A stretch of DNA of 64,000 bases, from contig CM054135.1 in the NCBI GenBank assembly GCA_028751875.1, positions 63,152,429 to 63,216,428 on the forward strand, given 5' to 3'. The notes under the pieces were generated by a model, which saw only the letters and a list, made by a program, of their open reading frames with translations, was not told where the DNA came from and made no database searches. The position numbers were made by a program, and so were the translations under genes. The DNA comes from Rapana venosa. Lineage: Eukaryota; Mollusca; Gastropoda; Neogastropoda; Muricidae. This document shows positions 47,570-58,197 of the stretch, piece after piece (position 1 is the first letter of the stretch; the number at the start of each line of letters is the position of its first letter).

Positions 47570-49230
47570 GTATGTACCCCCTGCCCATTTTCTTTTTGCA
47601 TCACGTCTTCACTTGTCTTAATCTCTCCCTTAATACTTTGAGGGACTCTTAGGGTACTGCACATCATTTTTCAGGTAATGTGCTTTGAGCAACTTGGAGC
47701 TGGCAAAGCCCATCTCTCTTCAGATTGCAGGCTGGACATGTTCCTATCTGTTCATAGTTGTTCAGCTACTGAACAAACCCATGTTGCACATTGGACTAAA
47801 GTTTATTTTGTCATCCAAACGACCAGCTCTCAAACTTCTACTTTCCCTGAAGTCGGAATGCGGCTACCTTAATGGTGGGCAAAAATGGCCACATAGTAAA
47901 CATTTTACCATTGGTGAACCTTTTAGCTTAGAAAAGAAAAGTTTGCCCCCCCCCCCCCCCCCCCCCACAAACAAACAGCAACAACAAAACCCAAACAACA
48001 ACCCCAAAAAACAAACCCCAAACTACCCATAATTATATGGTCTTGTGGATAAGGGCATGGCAAAGTCTGTATTTGGACAGGATTTGAACCCAGGTTGCTT
48101 TGCTTCAAATTATAGATTTATACCTACATGTACTACATTTAAACTACCAATCCACATGCTGTTTTCCCTGCACTACTCAAATGAAAGCCATTTCAGGGAG
48201 TAAAGAAGTCTCTGATGCCTCCTCCCCTATAACCATAATTATAAGGTTATGGGACACCTTTACCTAAAGCATAAAAGTGAGGGTGGGGGTTCCTTGGCTA
48301 GAGTTATGAGATTTTGTGATACATGACTGGTTTTGCCCACCATTAAGGTAGCTGCATTCTGATTTTGGGGTTGATGTAACAAAAAAATTTTTTTTAAGAC
48401 ACCAGTGTGCTTACATTTGTATTAAATTTTGTCATCCATTCAAACTGACACACAATAGCCTACTTTTCTGAATTGTAAAATAGATTTTAACATTTGTGCA
48501 AGGTGTTCTGCATGCATTCACACACAGGACCTTGGTTTTTGGTCTCATACCGAGTACTTTATGGGGATTGGAGTCGGTACTGATGTTAACTCCAGGGGGA
48601 AAATCTCTTGAACAGGTGCCTTGTGATGGTTCAAATCCAGCCCATCAGATCACAAGTGCAGTTCTCTAACCACTAGGCTATTCCAATCCCCCCATAAAAA
48701 ATAAAATATATTAAACATTGAAAATATTGGATCACTTTGCTTGATATCTTTCGTGTGTGTGTCACTGTGTTTGTGTTCTCATGAGAATTATTATTTTTTT
48801 CTTTGTTTTTGTTGTTGTTGTTGTTGGGTTGTTGTTTTTTGGGGGTTTTTTGGGGGGGGGGGAGTTCATATTGCGGTTCTTATAACATGGTTAGGAATGG
48901 TCTAGTGAATAATTCTTTGTCATTGTGCAGGAATCATTTTTCCAGGACATTGACCAACTACAAAACCATGGAATAGTAAGTATTCATATGACTCGCAAAC
49001 AGAAGTTTTTTTTATAGTTTTATTATAGTTGTTGTTTATATTGAGATTGTGGGAGTATTTTGTTTCTTTTGCTTGTTTTTTTTCATGATGTCATATTCAG
49101 CTATTGTTATCGGTATTTATCATCTCTCTTCCTGTTCTACAGTGATATACTGTAAGCCATGCTTTGTAATGTTATGTGCATTTTTTTAACCTCTGTGTGC
49201 GTGTGTCTGTGACATATATCTATATCTATC

Positions 49231-49318
<88 letters not shown>

Positions 49319-51698
49319 TAGATAGATAGATATAGAGAGATAGATATAGATATATATGTCATGGCTCAAATATTTAAAAAGTTATCATCATCTCCACTGA
49401 TGTAAATGCTACAAAATATGTTTAGTCTAATTCAATGTCTCATGTGGTATTTCAAGCAGTTTGTTGTGAAGTGATCATTGTTTGTGACTAATCCATAATT
49501 GGAAATTTTACTTTTTTTTCTTTATTCAATCAGAATGTTGCAGACATAAAGAAACTGAAGCAAGCTGGAATATGTACCATCAAGGTAAATATGAATGTTT
49601 AGATTTTTAGTTCTGTACTTGAAACTTACTCAACGTCTTTTTTCTTTATTTTATTTTATATATATATATATATATAAAAGATCATATGCACATTTACACA
49701 CACACACTCTCCCTCTCTCTTGAATGGATTATGCTTACAGGTGTGCCACATACACAGGTGTGTTTGCACACATTCAAATGATACATAACAATAACACAGA
49801 TGATTCGGTGGTGAATGGGTAGTACAACTGCTAGAAAGTTCCCCATCCATCTATACTATGAGTATTGGTCTGACACTGTGACAGCTAGTTGCTCAAATAG
49901 CCAGGTAAGACATTAAGCCAAATTCCCATGTGCAACATTTATTTCATGTTCTTCATCGATTGTTGTGCTCGGCTGAAAAAGTATTTTGTCTGTACAAAGT
50001 TTAAACAGCCTTGCATAAGTATGCTGCTGTTGTTGTTGTTTGGGGTTGGGTTTTTTGTGTTTGGTTTGGGCTTTTTGGGGGGAAGGGGGTGGGGGGCATT
50101 TCCCAGCTCATCACTCTGAAAGTCACCAAGAGTACACACTTTTCTCTTTCGTGGCACTTGGGAATCGCTGAGACCATAACTACACACTGAGTGAAGAATC
50201 TGCATGTATGGCTTTTTTCAAGTGATCACCATACAGGCAATCTTACTCCAAGTTAATAGGATTCTTTCTTCTATAAGGGAGAGTACAGGTCATTATGCTA
50301 AGGGCTTGTTATGAAGACAATATTAACATAGCATTTCAAAGAGTGACAACATTTCGATGTAGGCCTTGACACTCAACTTACATCAGTAATTGACTAAGTT
50401 GTCAGCCTAGACTGGGATATATATACCAAGAGTTTTGCTGTCACTGTATTACATCATCTTCAACTGCAGCATTCTGTTGTGTGTGTGTGTGCATGCGTGT
50501 GTGTGTATGTGTGTGTGTACGTGCGTGCATGCTTGCGTATGTGTGTGTGCATGCATACCTGAATGTTTTCAGGGCATCCACATGACCACAAGAAAAAAAC
50601 TGTGCACAATCAAAGGCATATCTGAAGCCAAGATGGAGAAAATCAAAGAGGCTGCTTCAAAACTATGTGTGAGTCCTGTTGGAGTTTTAAATTATTTTAA
50701 TACTAATTGCAGTGTACATGCTGACATTAAGCTACTAGTACACAGAAATAATTTGGAATGTAAAAAACAGTTGTTAAAGTTTGCTTAGAGTTAAAGTTAA
50801 AGTTGCTTACATCCTTCCACTAGGTTGTTAGTATATATCAAAATAGCTTGGAGTGTAATAAAAGTTGTTGAAGTTTATATTGATTGTTATGCATAATTTA
50901 ACAATAGCCCTGGGTCTTTTTTCTCATAAGGTGTTTATGAATTTGCTAATAGAGTTTGGTTAATGCTCACCATCTTCTTTTATATTCCTGATCATAAATC
51001 ATACAACACATATTCCTGTAATAGTAATTTTTGAGTCTGAGCAGCAAGTCTCTGAAAACTGCATCAGTAAAATAAATTATGCTCCCTCCCCCCCCCAACC
51101 CTATATCTGATCAGGTTCAAACTTGCCTAGTCAGCTTAACCAACCACCTGAGGTACTTAGTTGTTGCTCATATAGTGCTTGTTTCTTCTTTAAAACTAGA
51201 TTTATAGGCATAATCTCACTTTGGAACGCTGTAATGGGTGACTGTTCTCATTGCATTAGCTAGAGTACAGTTCACTTGACTAGTAAAAAGGAACCTTTCC
51301 TCTTCAGAAACATGAAAGGAAAAAACAAGGGATCAGAGGTGGTCGCCACCCCTGAAATGCCTGCCCTTGAAAAAAATAATAATATTAAAAATTGGTTTAG
51401 GACACCTTTTACAATTGAAGTTGGGTTTAATGAGTTGTCAAGAAAAATGTGCATGCCGCCTTTGATTTGAATATATCTTGATTTTATTGTTTACAGGATG
51501 CTGCATTTCAGACAGCTTTAGAATATGCTGACAAAAGGAAACAAGTCTTCAAGATTTCAACAGGCAGTGCAGAGCTGAAGTGAGTGTTAAATGTTGTGTA
51601 TAGTTTTCATCAGTGTTGTTTTGAATTGATATTTAGATATAAAAGAAAACAGCTTGTCTTTTTCCAAAAATGATAGTTTGTTGGAAACCTGAAGGAAG

Positions 51699-51734
<36 letters not shown>

Positions 51735-52885
51735 ACGTGAATGCCTTTACATGTTTATCCTTACATTTCAGTATGAGGGCCTCTATTTTGTTCTTCATTT
51801 TTGGCAATTTTAAGCCATCTACTTTTTAAAATTTTTTTTTTAAAATCAAACTGTACTCTTGATGAATGATTGTTGTATGTACATTTTTCAGCAAACTGCT
51901 GGGTGGAGGAGTAGAAAGCATGGCCATAACAGAGGCTTTTGGAGAATTCAGGACGGGAAAGACTCAGCTTTCTCACACACTGTGCGGTAAGATGTGGCAT
52001 GATGCTGTATCTCAGGATAGGTGATTTAGTGTTTAACAATTGGCAACAGTTTGTTGTATGTAGTTATATCTGAAGTGCACAAAGCAAATGAACTTGATGG
52101 TATCATGAAGAACATGTTACACATTTTATACTAAAAAATACTCTACAAGATGTTTACATAAAAGCGTTTATTTTGTCCTGAGTTGTATCTTATTTGTTTA
52201 CCACAAGTAAAGAAGAGGCAGGCTCAGGTAGAATTTAGTTGTATGAAACAACCACCACATTATATGTTTTAGCATAAGTGCATGTTGATTGACAAGAAAA
52301 TAAAAATGATAAACTTGGTTTAAGTTTGAGACTATATATATTCCAAATTCGACAAGGTCTTAACCAAGCCTAAAACACATAGGCTACAATGTTAAGTAAG
52401 TTGACAAAAAGTCATATCAGCATCTGTGAAGTTGATGATATTCAGCTATGAGATCAACTCTTCCCTTTAAGTCTGTATCACATTTAACATTACATAGATG
52501 GTGACTGGAGTCCTTAAAATTATTCTTTAAAGTAAGTATACTTCTGTTAGGGATCAGACCCCATTGTCCCATCTGATTGTGCACTATACTAACCATTGCA
52601 CCATAGTGTTGGCTCATATTGTCATGTTTTCTGCTTCGCAGTGACATCTCAACTTCCCACAGAAAATGGATACACAGGTGGAAAGGTGGTTTTCATCGAC
52701 ACAGAGAACACTTTGTATCTTTTTTGCCTTCTTTCCATTTGTTAGGTTTGTCTCTTGATATGTTATTTTGTATTCGGCTTGTATTGCTGGAATATCCATG
52801 TTTTGCTTGGTTTGATTTTTTCTTCAAATTTGTGCATACTTGCTCATACACTTAAAATCTTGCAGATATATATGTATGCATGCAG

Positions 52886-52923
<38 letters not shown>

Positions 52924-53263
52924 GAATGCATTTATGTGCATGCATACATGCCTACGTTTGTTTTCACACATACACAACACATACGTGACCACAAATATTC
53001 AGGTGAGTGCATTACAACCACACATACATTTGCTCACACTTAACATGCTCAGTCATGCACAGCTCTGTTTATCTTTGTTTACACTGTTGCATCTCCTGAC
53101 ACAGAATGAAAACAAAATTTTCCTTAATATCAACCAGTCGTCCTGACAGGTTGAGAAGCATTGCAGACAGGTTCAATCTGGATCAGAGTGCCGTTTTAGA
53201 CAATGTGCTGTATGCAAGAGCCTACACAAGTAAGTTGTGTGTGCATGTGCCTGCATAGCGTGT

Positions 53264-53294
<31 letters not shown>

Positions 53295-56200
53295 AGCTTG
53301 CACATGAACATGACTTCAGTAAAGAGGAAATAACCAGCAATTTTGAAAAAAAATGACAAAGCATAAAAATACAATAAATAACAAGTATTGCACTCTTTCA
53401 GCACTCATTCACTATGATAAAATTGATGATAGTTACATTTTTACCATCAGTTTTGGCAAGAATACATCTTTAAGAAGTAATCTGCATAATAACAAATAGT
53501 CAACACAGTGAGTACAGACTATTCTCTAGATCATGTGCAGATCTCAGTGACCAAGTGTTAAATATTAAGCTAACTCTCCCTCAAGTCCGTGTTTTAGTAT
53601 ATAGCTTCAGGTGTGATGAACTGATTGTCAGGTAACTCAGGCAAAATGTGCTTCCTTATGAAATCGTTGAAGACAGGTATTATTGTCAGTAACATTCATC
53701 AGGTGAACACCAGTATGAGCTCCTGGACTTTGTAGCTGCTAAATTCTATGAGGAGCCAGGAGTGTTTAAACTGTTGGTAAGATTCTGTTGAACAGTTTGC
53801 AGTTTATCTTCTGTGCTATTTATGCAGTGCTTGAGTTTTTGTTCTTTTCATGAGTTTCATTTGAAACTCTTGTTGTTCATGAATAGGTTTTTGTTTGTTA
53901 CGGATTTTTTCTTTGGACTAAATGGGCCTTTTTCTGGTTAGTTTGTTTAAGTTTTGACTAATACCTTTGTCCGTAAAAAAAAGAAGCTTTTGTTGGAAAA
54001 ACAAATGTTTTTGTTGCATGATTCTTTTCTTGAAATATTGATTTTTTTTCTCAAGATTATATCTTGTATTTATGTCTTTCAAAACAACAACAATCTATTA
54101 GAGTACTAGCCTAGAGCCAATATTTTCAGCTATCAGTATTCTTTTTTAAAATTCAGATTTTCAAGCTCTAAGTCTTGTTTTGTTTCATTGTGTTTGGAGT
54201 TTATTTGGTTGTTTGTTGTAAGCCTCGTTTGCTACATTTGTTTAAGATAAGGGAAATCTGCTTTTGACTTTGTTGTTGTTGTCAGAACATCACTATTTTA
54301 TTGAAAGGCTGTGCTTATATGATCACTTGTCCACTTGACGTGTGGATTGGTGGTCTAGAGGTAACATACCTGCCTCGAAAGTGAAAAGTCGAGGTTTGAA
54401 GTGTGTGGTGGTTTGATCACCATTTGTGCTTGAAACTTTTCCCCCAATCCACTAGACTGAGTGGTGGGCTGGGTGCTAGTCTTTTGGATGAGATGATTAA
54501 CCAAGGTCCTGTGCGCAGCAAGGATTTGGTGCATGTAATAGAACCCACAGTAACAAGAGAGTTGTCCCTGGCAAAATTCTGTAGAAAAAAGCCACTCTGT
54601 TAGGGAAACAAAACACAAATGCCGTGGTATGCTGAAGGCCTGTATAATAATAATAATGATAATAATAATAATAAATGGAACTTATATAGCGCTATATCTT
54701 GCAAAGACAAATCAAAGCGCATGTATAAATTACAGTACAAGATCTACCGCATACAGTACCAACATGGCTGGGCTGATCTTTAATATTTGTACTTGATATT
54801 GTGCAAGGAGTCCAAAGAAAATCTCTGCAAGCATAATTTAGCCTGGAACATAATTATGAACATGTCTTTGTTTTTATATCCTACTTGGCACTGCAAAGAA
54901 CTGAACTCTTTCTCTTTATTACACTCAAAATAAGTTAGTTTTCTTTTTTATAGTTTGAAGTTTTTTTTGTTTTTAGCATTTGTATCTTTGTTGTTTCAGT
55001 TAAACAAACATGACAGTAAGAAAAACAACCCTGAAAGAAATCTCAGCAATAGATATGGTGTACTTATTAAACTAATAACGAGAGGTATGGGCACCAGTTT
55101 TCTTCATACGTGTATAACCGGGCTTGTAAGTGAATACTGATTACATATGGGGATTCTTTCAGATTGTGGATTCCATCATGGCATTGTTCCGTGTGGACTT
55201 CAGTGGTCGAGGAGAGCTGGCTGACAGACAACAGAAACTGGCCCAGCTCCTGTCACGCCTGCAGAAAATTTCAGAAGGTATGTGAGGAAGAATCACAAAG
55301 TCTATCAGTGATCAAATGAAGAAATCACCGTACCTTTGTATTCAGTTCATGATTTAGTGCAGTTATTTTGTTTTAAATGAACAACATGATGTAAGTGAAT
55401 TGATGCAGGTATGCACAATTCTGTTATGTGTTGCTTATTTAGTGTTGATTTCATCCAGTTAATGTAGAGATAGAAAATTCACACTGTTCACTGGTCCCGT
55501 AACCCGCCAGGGTCGTAGGGGCGCTGCATGATGGACGAACGGTGGACCAGCCGGCTCCACTTAGCGCGGTCATGGGCGAGTGCCTGGGTGACACTGAAGT
55601 CCTCCCCTGTCCAATCACGGATGTCGTCGGCCCACTTTCTCCTCTGTCTGCCCCGTCTTCTTTTCCCCTGGACTGTTCCTTGCAGGATGGTCTTTGCAAG
55701 TCCTTCTGAGCGTGTTACGTGCCCATACTATCTGAGTTTCCTCTTTTTTGCCGTGGTCAGTAGGTCTTCATAGTCCTGCACTTGTTGAGTGATCATTCTG
55801 CGGACTTCATTGTTGGTGACATGGTCCTTGTATGAGATGCCAAGGAGCCTTCTGAGGCATCTCATTTCTACTGCTTGGATTCTCCTTTGTAGGTCTGCGT
55901 TCAGTGTCCATGCCTCACATGCCAAAGCATGATTGAGGTGACTAGTGCGTTTAGTAACTTTACCTTGGTTCCGAGAGGGATGTTTCTGTCTCTCCATATG
56001 GTCTTCAGTCTTGCCGTTGCTGCTGCTGTTTGTGCCACTCTTGCTAGGATTTCGGTCTTCGATCCCTCCTCACTTATGATGGCTCCAAGGTACTTGAAAT
56101 GGTCAACTGTCTCCAGTTCTTTTCCGCTGAGAGTGATCTTGGTGGTGATTGGCTGGGCACTGTTTGACATGAGCTTGGTTTTCTCGGCGCTGATTTCCAT

Positions 56201-56967
56201 GCTCATAGAAAATTAGACATAAGCATAAATACATTTTTTGGCCAAAAAATGCCTGTGCTTTGAAACCTTAGATTTGCTTTACTAAATCTTTTCCATAACT
56301 GAAAAGGATAGTTTGAAACTTTTTTTTAAAGAGAATATTGCAGCAAACATCATCATTTTCTATTTCAGAGTACAATGTGGCATGCTTTGTAACCAATCAA
56401 ATGACAGCGGATCCTGGAGCCACTATGACGTAAGTATTCTTAAGCAATCTGTTTTTAAAATTTCATTTAGTTCAGGGGTAATTCAAGAAGAGAACTAATT
56501 TTTGTTGTTGCTGGTTGTCTTTTTGTCTCCAGATTTTTTTTTTTTGGGGGGTGGGGGGTGGGGGTTTGAACAAAATCATAGTGCATTTGAATATGTGAAT
56601 TCATACAGAAAAACAAAATCCAGGCTTGCTGGTCACAGGGTGAACTTAAGATTCAGAGCGATCCAGGATAACCATGATATAAGCTGGAGTGCAAAATGAG
56701 TGGTACTTTCCGTGCAGTTTCCAAGCTGATCCAAAGAAACCCATTGGCGGCCACATCCTGGCTCATGCATCAACCACACGCCTCATGCTGAGAAAGGGAC
56801 GTGGCGAAAACAGGATCGCCAAGATTTATGACAGGTATTATTCATAGGTGTTTTAGTCATGCAAGTGACTGTGAGATATATATATATATACCATTATATA
56901 ACCATTTCTCTATAAGCAAAATAACATGTAATAACTTTTTAGTTATCCCAAGAAAGACAAGTTGTAT

Positions 56968-57009
<42 letters not shown>

Positions 57010-58032
57010 ACTTGTCTTTCTTGGGATAACTAAAAAGTTATTACATGTTATTTTGCTTATAGAGAAATGGTTCTGTGCATATACGGTTTTTTGGAAATAT
57101 TATACTCTTTAGGTTGGTTATTTGGTTTTGGGGGGTTTGTTTGGATGGGTTTGGGTATTTTTTGGGGGGTGGGGGGGTGGGGCTGGGGAGAAGGGGTTCT
57201 TTAATGAGGAAAATATGGACAGCTCATTAATATAAAATGACTCCAGTTTGAGATGGTATGATTCCCAGTACCTCAGTGTGAAATAGTACAATTCCAAATC
57301 CTTAAGTAGTGTGAAATTTATTATAAAGGTAGATCCGATGCGGAAACTAGCCAGAAATATATAAATGATTTATAACAGAAGGGGGGAAATAAAAAATCTG
57401 AGCGTAGGTACAAATATTTAGTTGGTCCGTGGGTCTATTATACTGATATTACTATATTGATATGGTTCTGAAATATATTTCTTCCATAAGAATGTGCTAT
57501 TCTAGAAGAAAAAAGAATTTGCAAAATGTCACTGTGAAGTATGTGAATTGTATCTTAAAACTATCAGTCAGTAGACACTAGTTCAGATCTGGCTACTGAC
57601 AATTTCCTGTCATTTTAGAATAAAAAGATGTCAGACATTTCACATGGATCTCTCTTTCCCAAGAATATTCAGAATGCGAGGTGGGGGTTTTTGTTGTTGG
57701 TTGTTGTTTTTTTGTTGTTGTTGGTTTGTTTTTTGGTTGTTGTTTTTTTTTTTTGGGGGGGAGGCACCCATAGCAATAACAGCTGAATTGTACATTGTTT
57801 ATTTTTATCATCAGTGGTGATGTTCAAAGTGTCTCATTTGTCAGTTCAATTCATTTTTGAAATATTCAGGTAGCTTGTTTTAACAACTTTTCAGTGCTCA
57901 AATTGATATGCTTAGCATCATCCATAGTCACATATGAAATCATAGCACAATGCATTTTCCTTACTTTTTGATCTTAATGTTTTTAAAAGTATAGCAGTTA
58001 TAAATCTTTTTTTGTGTGTCTTTACTTGTGTG

Positions 58033-58084
<52 letters not shown>

Positions 58085-58197
58085 GAGTGAGTATGCTATG
58101 TGACCATGAAGCTTTGTTGTGTTTCAGTCCTGACCTGCCAGAGAATGAGGCAACTTTTGCCATCAGCGGAGGAGGAGTCGTGGATGCCAAAGAATAG
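47513..58197 (+). CDS. DMC1: DMC1, meiotic recombinase (complete gene, 13 exons)
   Basis: Meiosis-specific RecA/RAD51-family recombinase. It forms ATP-dependent filaments on resected single-stranded DNA and performs strand exchange between homologous chromosomes in the nucleus. CDS join: 47513-47569, 48931-48975, 49534-49584, 50573-50668, 51497-51579, 51892-51986, 52642-52714, 53138-53229, 53703-53776, 55163-55277, 56369-56429, 56718-56834, 58128-58197; this totals 1029 nt and 342 residues (human DMC1 is 340). All introns are GT-AG and phases match at every junction. Visible domains: acidic N-terminus, helix-hairpin-helix region about residues 45-80, Walker A GEFRTGKT at 128-135, Walker B LLIVD at 221-225, loop 1 around [12 protein letters not shown], and loop 2 around the GATMTF region. 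[10 protein letters not shown] after Walker A and the ending DAKE favour DMC1 over RAD51. Two ATGs are adjacent; the first is used. The introns carry SINE, LINE and foldback sequences. No frame damage is seen, so it is probably functional. Confidence 0.96.
47815..47966 (+). repeat. SINE 3'-half repeat ending in poly(C)
   Basis: gaatgcggctaccttaatgg, then tgggcaaaaatggccacata; ends in 21 C (47946-47966). In DMC1 intron 1. Relatives at 48270-48375 (-) and 59312-59440. Confidence 0.75.
48048..48160 (-). mobile_element. tRNA-like SINE head (weak)
   Basis: On the - strand a B box GGGTTCAAATCC lies at about 48084-48095, with an A-box-like ggattggtagtttaaatgta upstream. In DMC1 intron 1. Confidence 0.45.
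48270..48375 (-). repeat. SINE 3'-half repeat
   Basis: Reverse complement shares atgcagctaccttaatggtg and tgggcaaaaccagtcatgta with 47815-47966. In DMC1 intron 1. Confidence 0.65.
48508..48697 (-). mobile_element. tRNA-derived SINE in DMC1 intron 1
   Basis: On the - strand: A-box region tagcctagtggttagagaac, B box GGTTCGAA-like (gctggatttgaaccatcaca), then ccccctggagttaacatcag and ggtatgagaccaaaaaccaa and ggtcctgtgtgtgaatgcat. Same body family as 46990-47275, with its head preserved. Confidence 0.8.
48810..48865. repeat. GTT repeat and poly(G) in DMC1 intron 1
   Basis: (GTT)n followed by T/G homopolymer runs, about 65 bp before the exon 2 acceptor. Confidence 0.8.
48931..48975 (+). CDS. DMC1: DMC1 exon 2
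   Basis: Encodes residues 20-34 ([15 protein letters not shown]), the start of the N-terminal helical domain. Acceptor gtgcag, donor gtaagt, phase 0 on both sides. Confidence 0.93.
49210..49361. repeat. Foldback compound microsatellite in DMC1 intron 2
   Basis: (TCTA)n, (TA)n, (GA)n and (GATA)n in order, flanked by inverted arms: tgacatatat-ctatatctat at the left and its reverse complement at the right, ending tatatgtca at 49361. The whole 152 bp can fold on itself. Confidence 0.85.
49534..49584 (+). CDS. DMC1: DMC1 exon 3
   Basis: Encodes residues 35-51 ([17 protein letters not shown]), the first part of the helix-hairpin-helix region. Acceptor atcag, donor gtaaat, phase 0 on both sides. 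Confidence 0.94.
50573..50668 (+). CDS. DMC1: DMC1 exon 4
   Basis: Encodes residues 52-83, from [10 protein letters not shown] to EAASKLC, completing the helix-hairpin-helix. A TG/CA-rich tract lies just upstream of the ttttcag acceptor. Donor gtgagt, phase 0. Confidence 0.94.
51497..51579 (+). CDS. DMC1: DMC1 exon 5
   Basis: Encodes residues 84-110 plus two bases of codon 111 ([17 protein letters not shown], then the polymerisation/linker segment). Acceptor ttacag, donor gtgagt, ends in phase 2. Confidence 0.94.
51698..51735. repeat. (TG)n(CG)n microsatellite in DMC1 intron 5
   Basis: gtgtgtgt followed by gcgcgcgcg. Confidence 0.9.
51892..51986 (+). CDS. DMC1: DMC1 exon 6 (Walker A)
   Basis: Encodes residues 111-142 plus one base of codon 143. 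It contains [19 protein letters not shown] followed by RTGKT, so the whole ATP-binding P-loop is on one exon. Donor gtaaga. Confidence 0.97.
52642..52714 (+). CDS. DMC1: DMC1 exon 7
   Basis: Encodes residues 143-166 plus two bases of codon 167: [20 protein letters not shown] then TENT. The donor is a weak gtatct directly after ACT TT; the next exon restores TTT CGT CCT (FRPDR), which fixes the junction. Confidence 0.93.
52885..52922. repeat. (CA)n microsatellite in DMC1 intron 7
   Basis: About 19 CA units. Confidence 0.95.
53138..53229 (+). CDS. DMC1: DMC1 exon 8
   Basis: Encodes the end of F167 to residue 197 plus one base of codon 198 ([20 protein letters not shown], then [10 protein letters not shown]). 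Acceptor accag, donor gtaagt. A (TG)n tract begins about 35 bp into the following intron. Confidence 0.95.
53255..53294. repeat. (TG)n microsatellite in DMC1 intron 8
   Basis: TG repeat shortly after the exon 8 donor. Confidence 0.95.
53703..53776 (+). CDS. DMC1: DMC1 exon 9
   Basis: Encodes S198 to L222 ([20 protein letters not shown], then VFKLL). It ends in phase 0 immediately before the Walker B aspartate segment. Donor gtaaga. Confidence 0.95.
54341..54625 (+). mobile_element. tRNA-derived SINE in DMC1 intron 9
   Basis: A-box-like tggtggtctagaggtaacat, B-box-like gaggtttgaag. Body ttggatgagatgattaacca, aaggtcctgtgcgcagcaag, catgtaatagaacccacagt, ctggcaaaattctgtagaaa. This body is related to but distinct from the SINE upstream of DMC1. 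Confidence 0.8.
54640..54735. repeat. ATA repeat plus LINE/SINE-type 3' tail
   Basis: (AAT)n then aaatggaacttatatagcgc, atatcttgcaaagacaaatc. The reverse complement of this tail type is at 36470-36540 and 11720-11775. Confidence 0.7.
55163..55277 (+). CDS. DMC1: DMC1 exon 10 (Walker B, loop 1)
   Basis: Encodes residues 223-260 plus one base of codon 261. It starts [20 protein letters not shown], giving the Walker B aspartate D225 and loop 1, and continues to LSRLQKISE. Donor gtatgt. Confidence 0.96.
55480..56204 (-). mobile_element. RTE-like LINE 3' fragment in DMC1 intron 10, antisense
   Basis: The - strand reads [75 protein letters not shown] and [20 protein letters not shown]; with one frame change it continues into the basic C-terminal region near 55700. 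It is flanked by a 10-bp target-site duplication, atagaaaatt, at 55470-55479 and 56205-56214. It is a 5'-truncated copy (about 725 bp) of the family at 43770-46915. It does not touch the splice sites of exons 10 and 11. Confidence 0.93.
56369..56429 (+). CDS. DMC1: DMC1 exon 11 (loop 2)
   Basis: Encodes E261 to residue 280 plus two bases of codon 281 ([20 protein letters not shown]). This covers the start of DNA-binding loop 2. Donor gtaagt. Confidence 0.95.
56718..56834 (+). CDS. DMC1: DMC1 exon 12
   Basis: Encodes T281 to residue 319 plus two bases of codon 320: [20 protein letters not shown], then [19 protein letters not shown]. Acceptor gtgcag, donor gtatta. Confidence 0.95.
56900..57072. 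repeat. 173-bp near-perfect inverted repeat in DMC1 intron 12
   Basis: Left arm aaccatttctctataagcaa, then aataacatgtaataactttt, tagttatcccaagaaagaca, agttg. The right arm is the exact reverse complement ending aatggtt at 57072. About 68-base arms are joined by an AT repeat. This is the structure of a foldback element or MITE, or a hairpin in the pre-mRNA. Confidence 0.95.
58037..58081. repeat. (GA)n microsatellite before DMC1 exon 13
   Basis: About 22 GA units ending some 45 bp before the exon 13 acceptor. Confidence 0.97.
58128..58197 (+). CDS. DMC1: DMC1 exon 13 (C-terminus and stop)
   Basis: Encodes S320 to E342 and the TAG stop ([20 protein letters not shown], then AKE). The acceptor tttcag follows a long (GA)n tract by about 45 bp. 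Confidence 0.95.
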
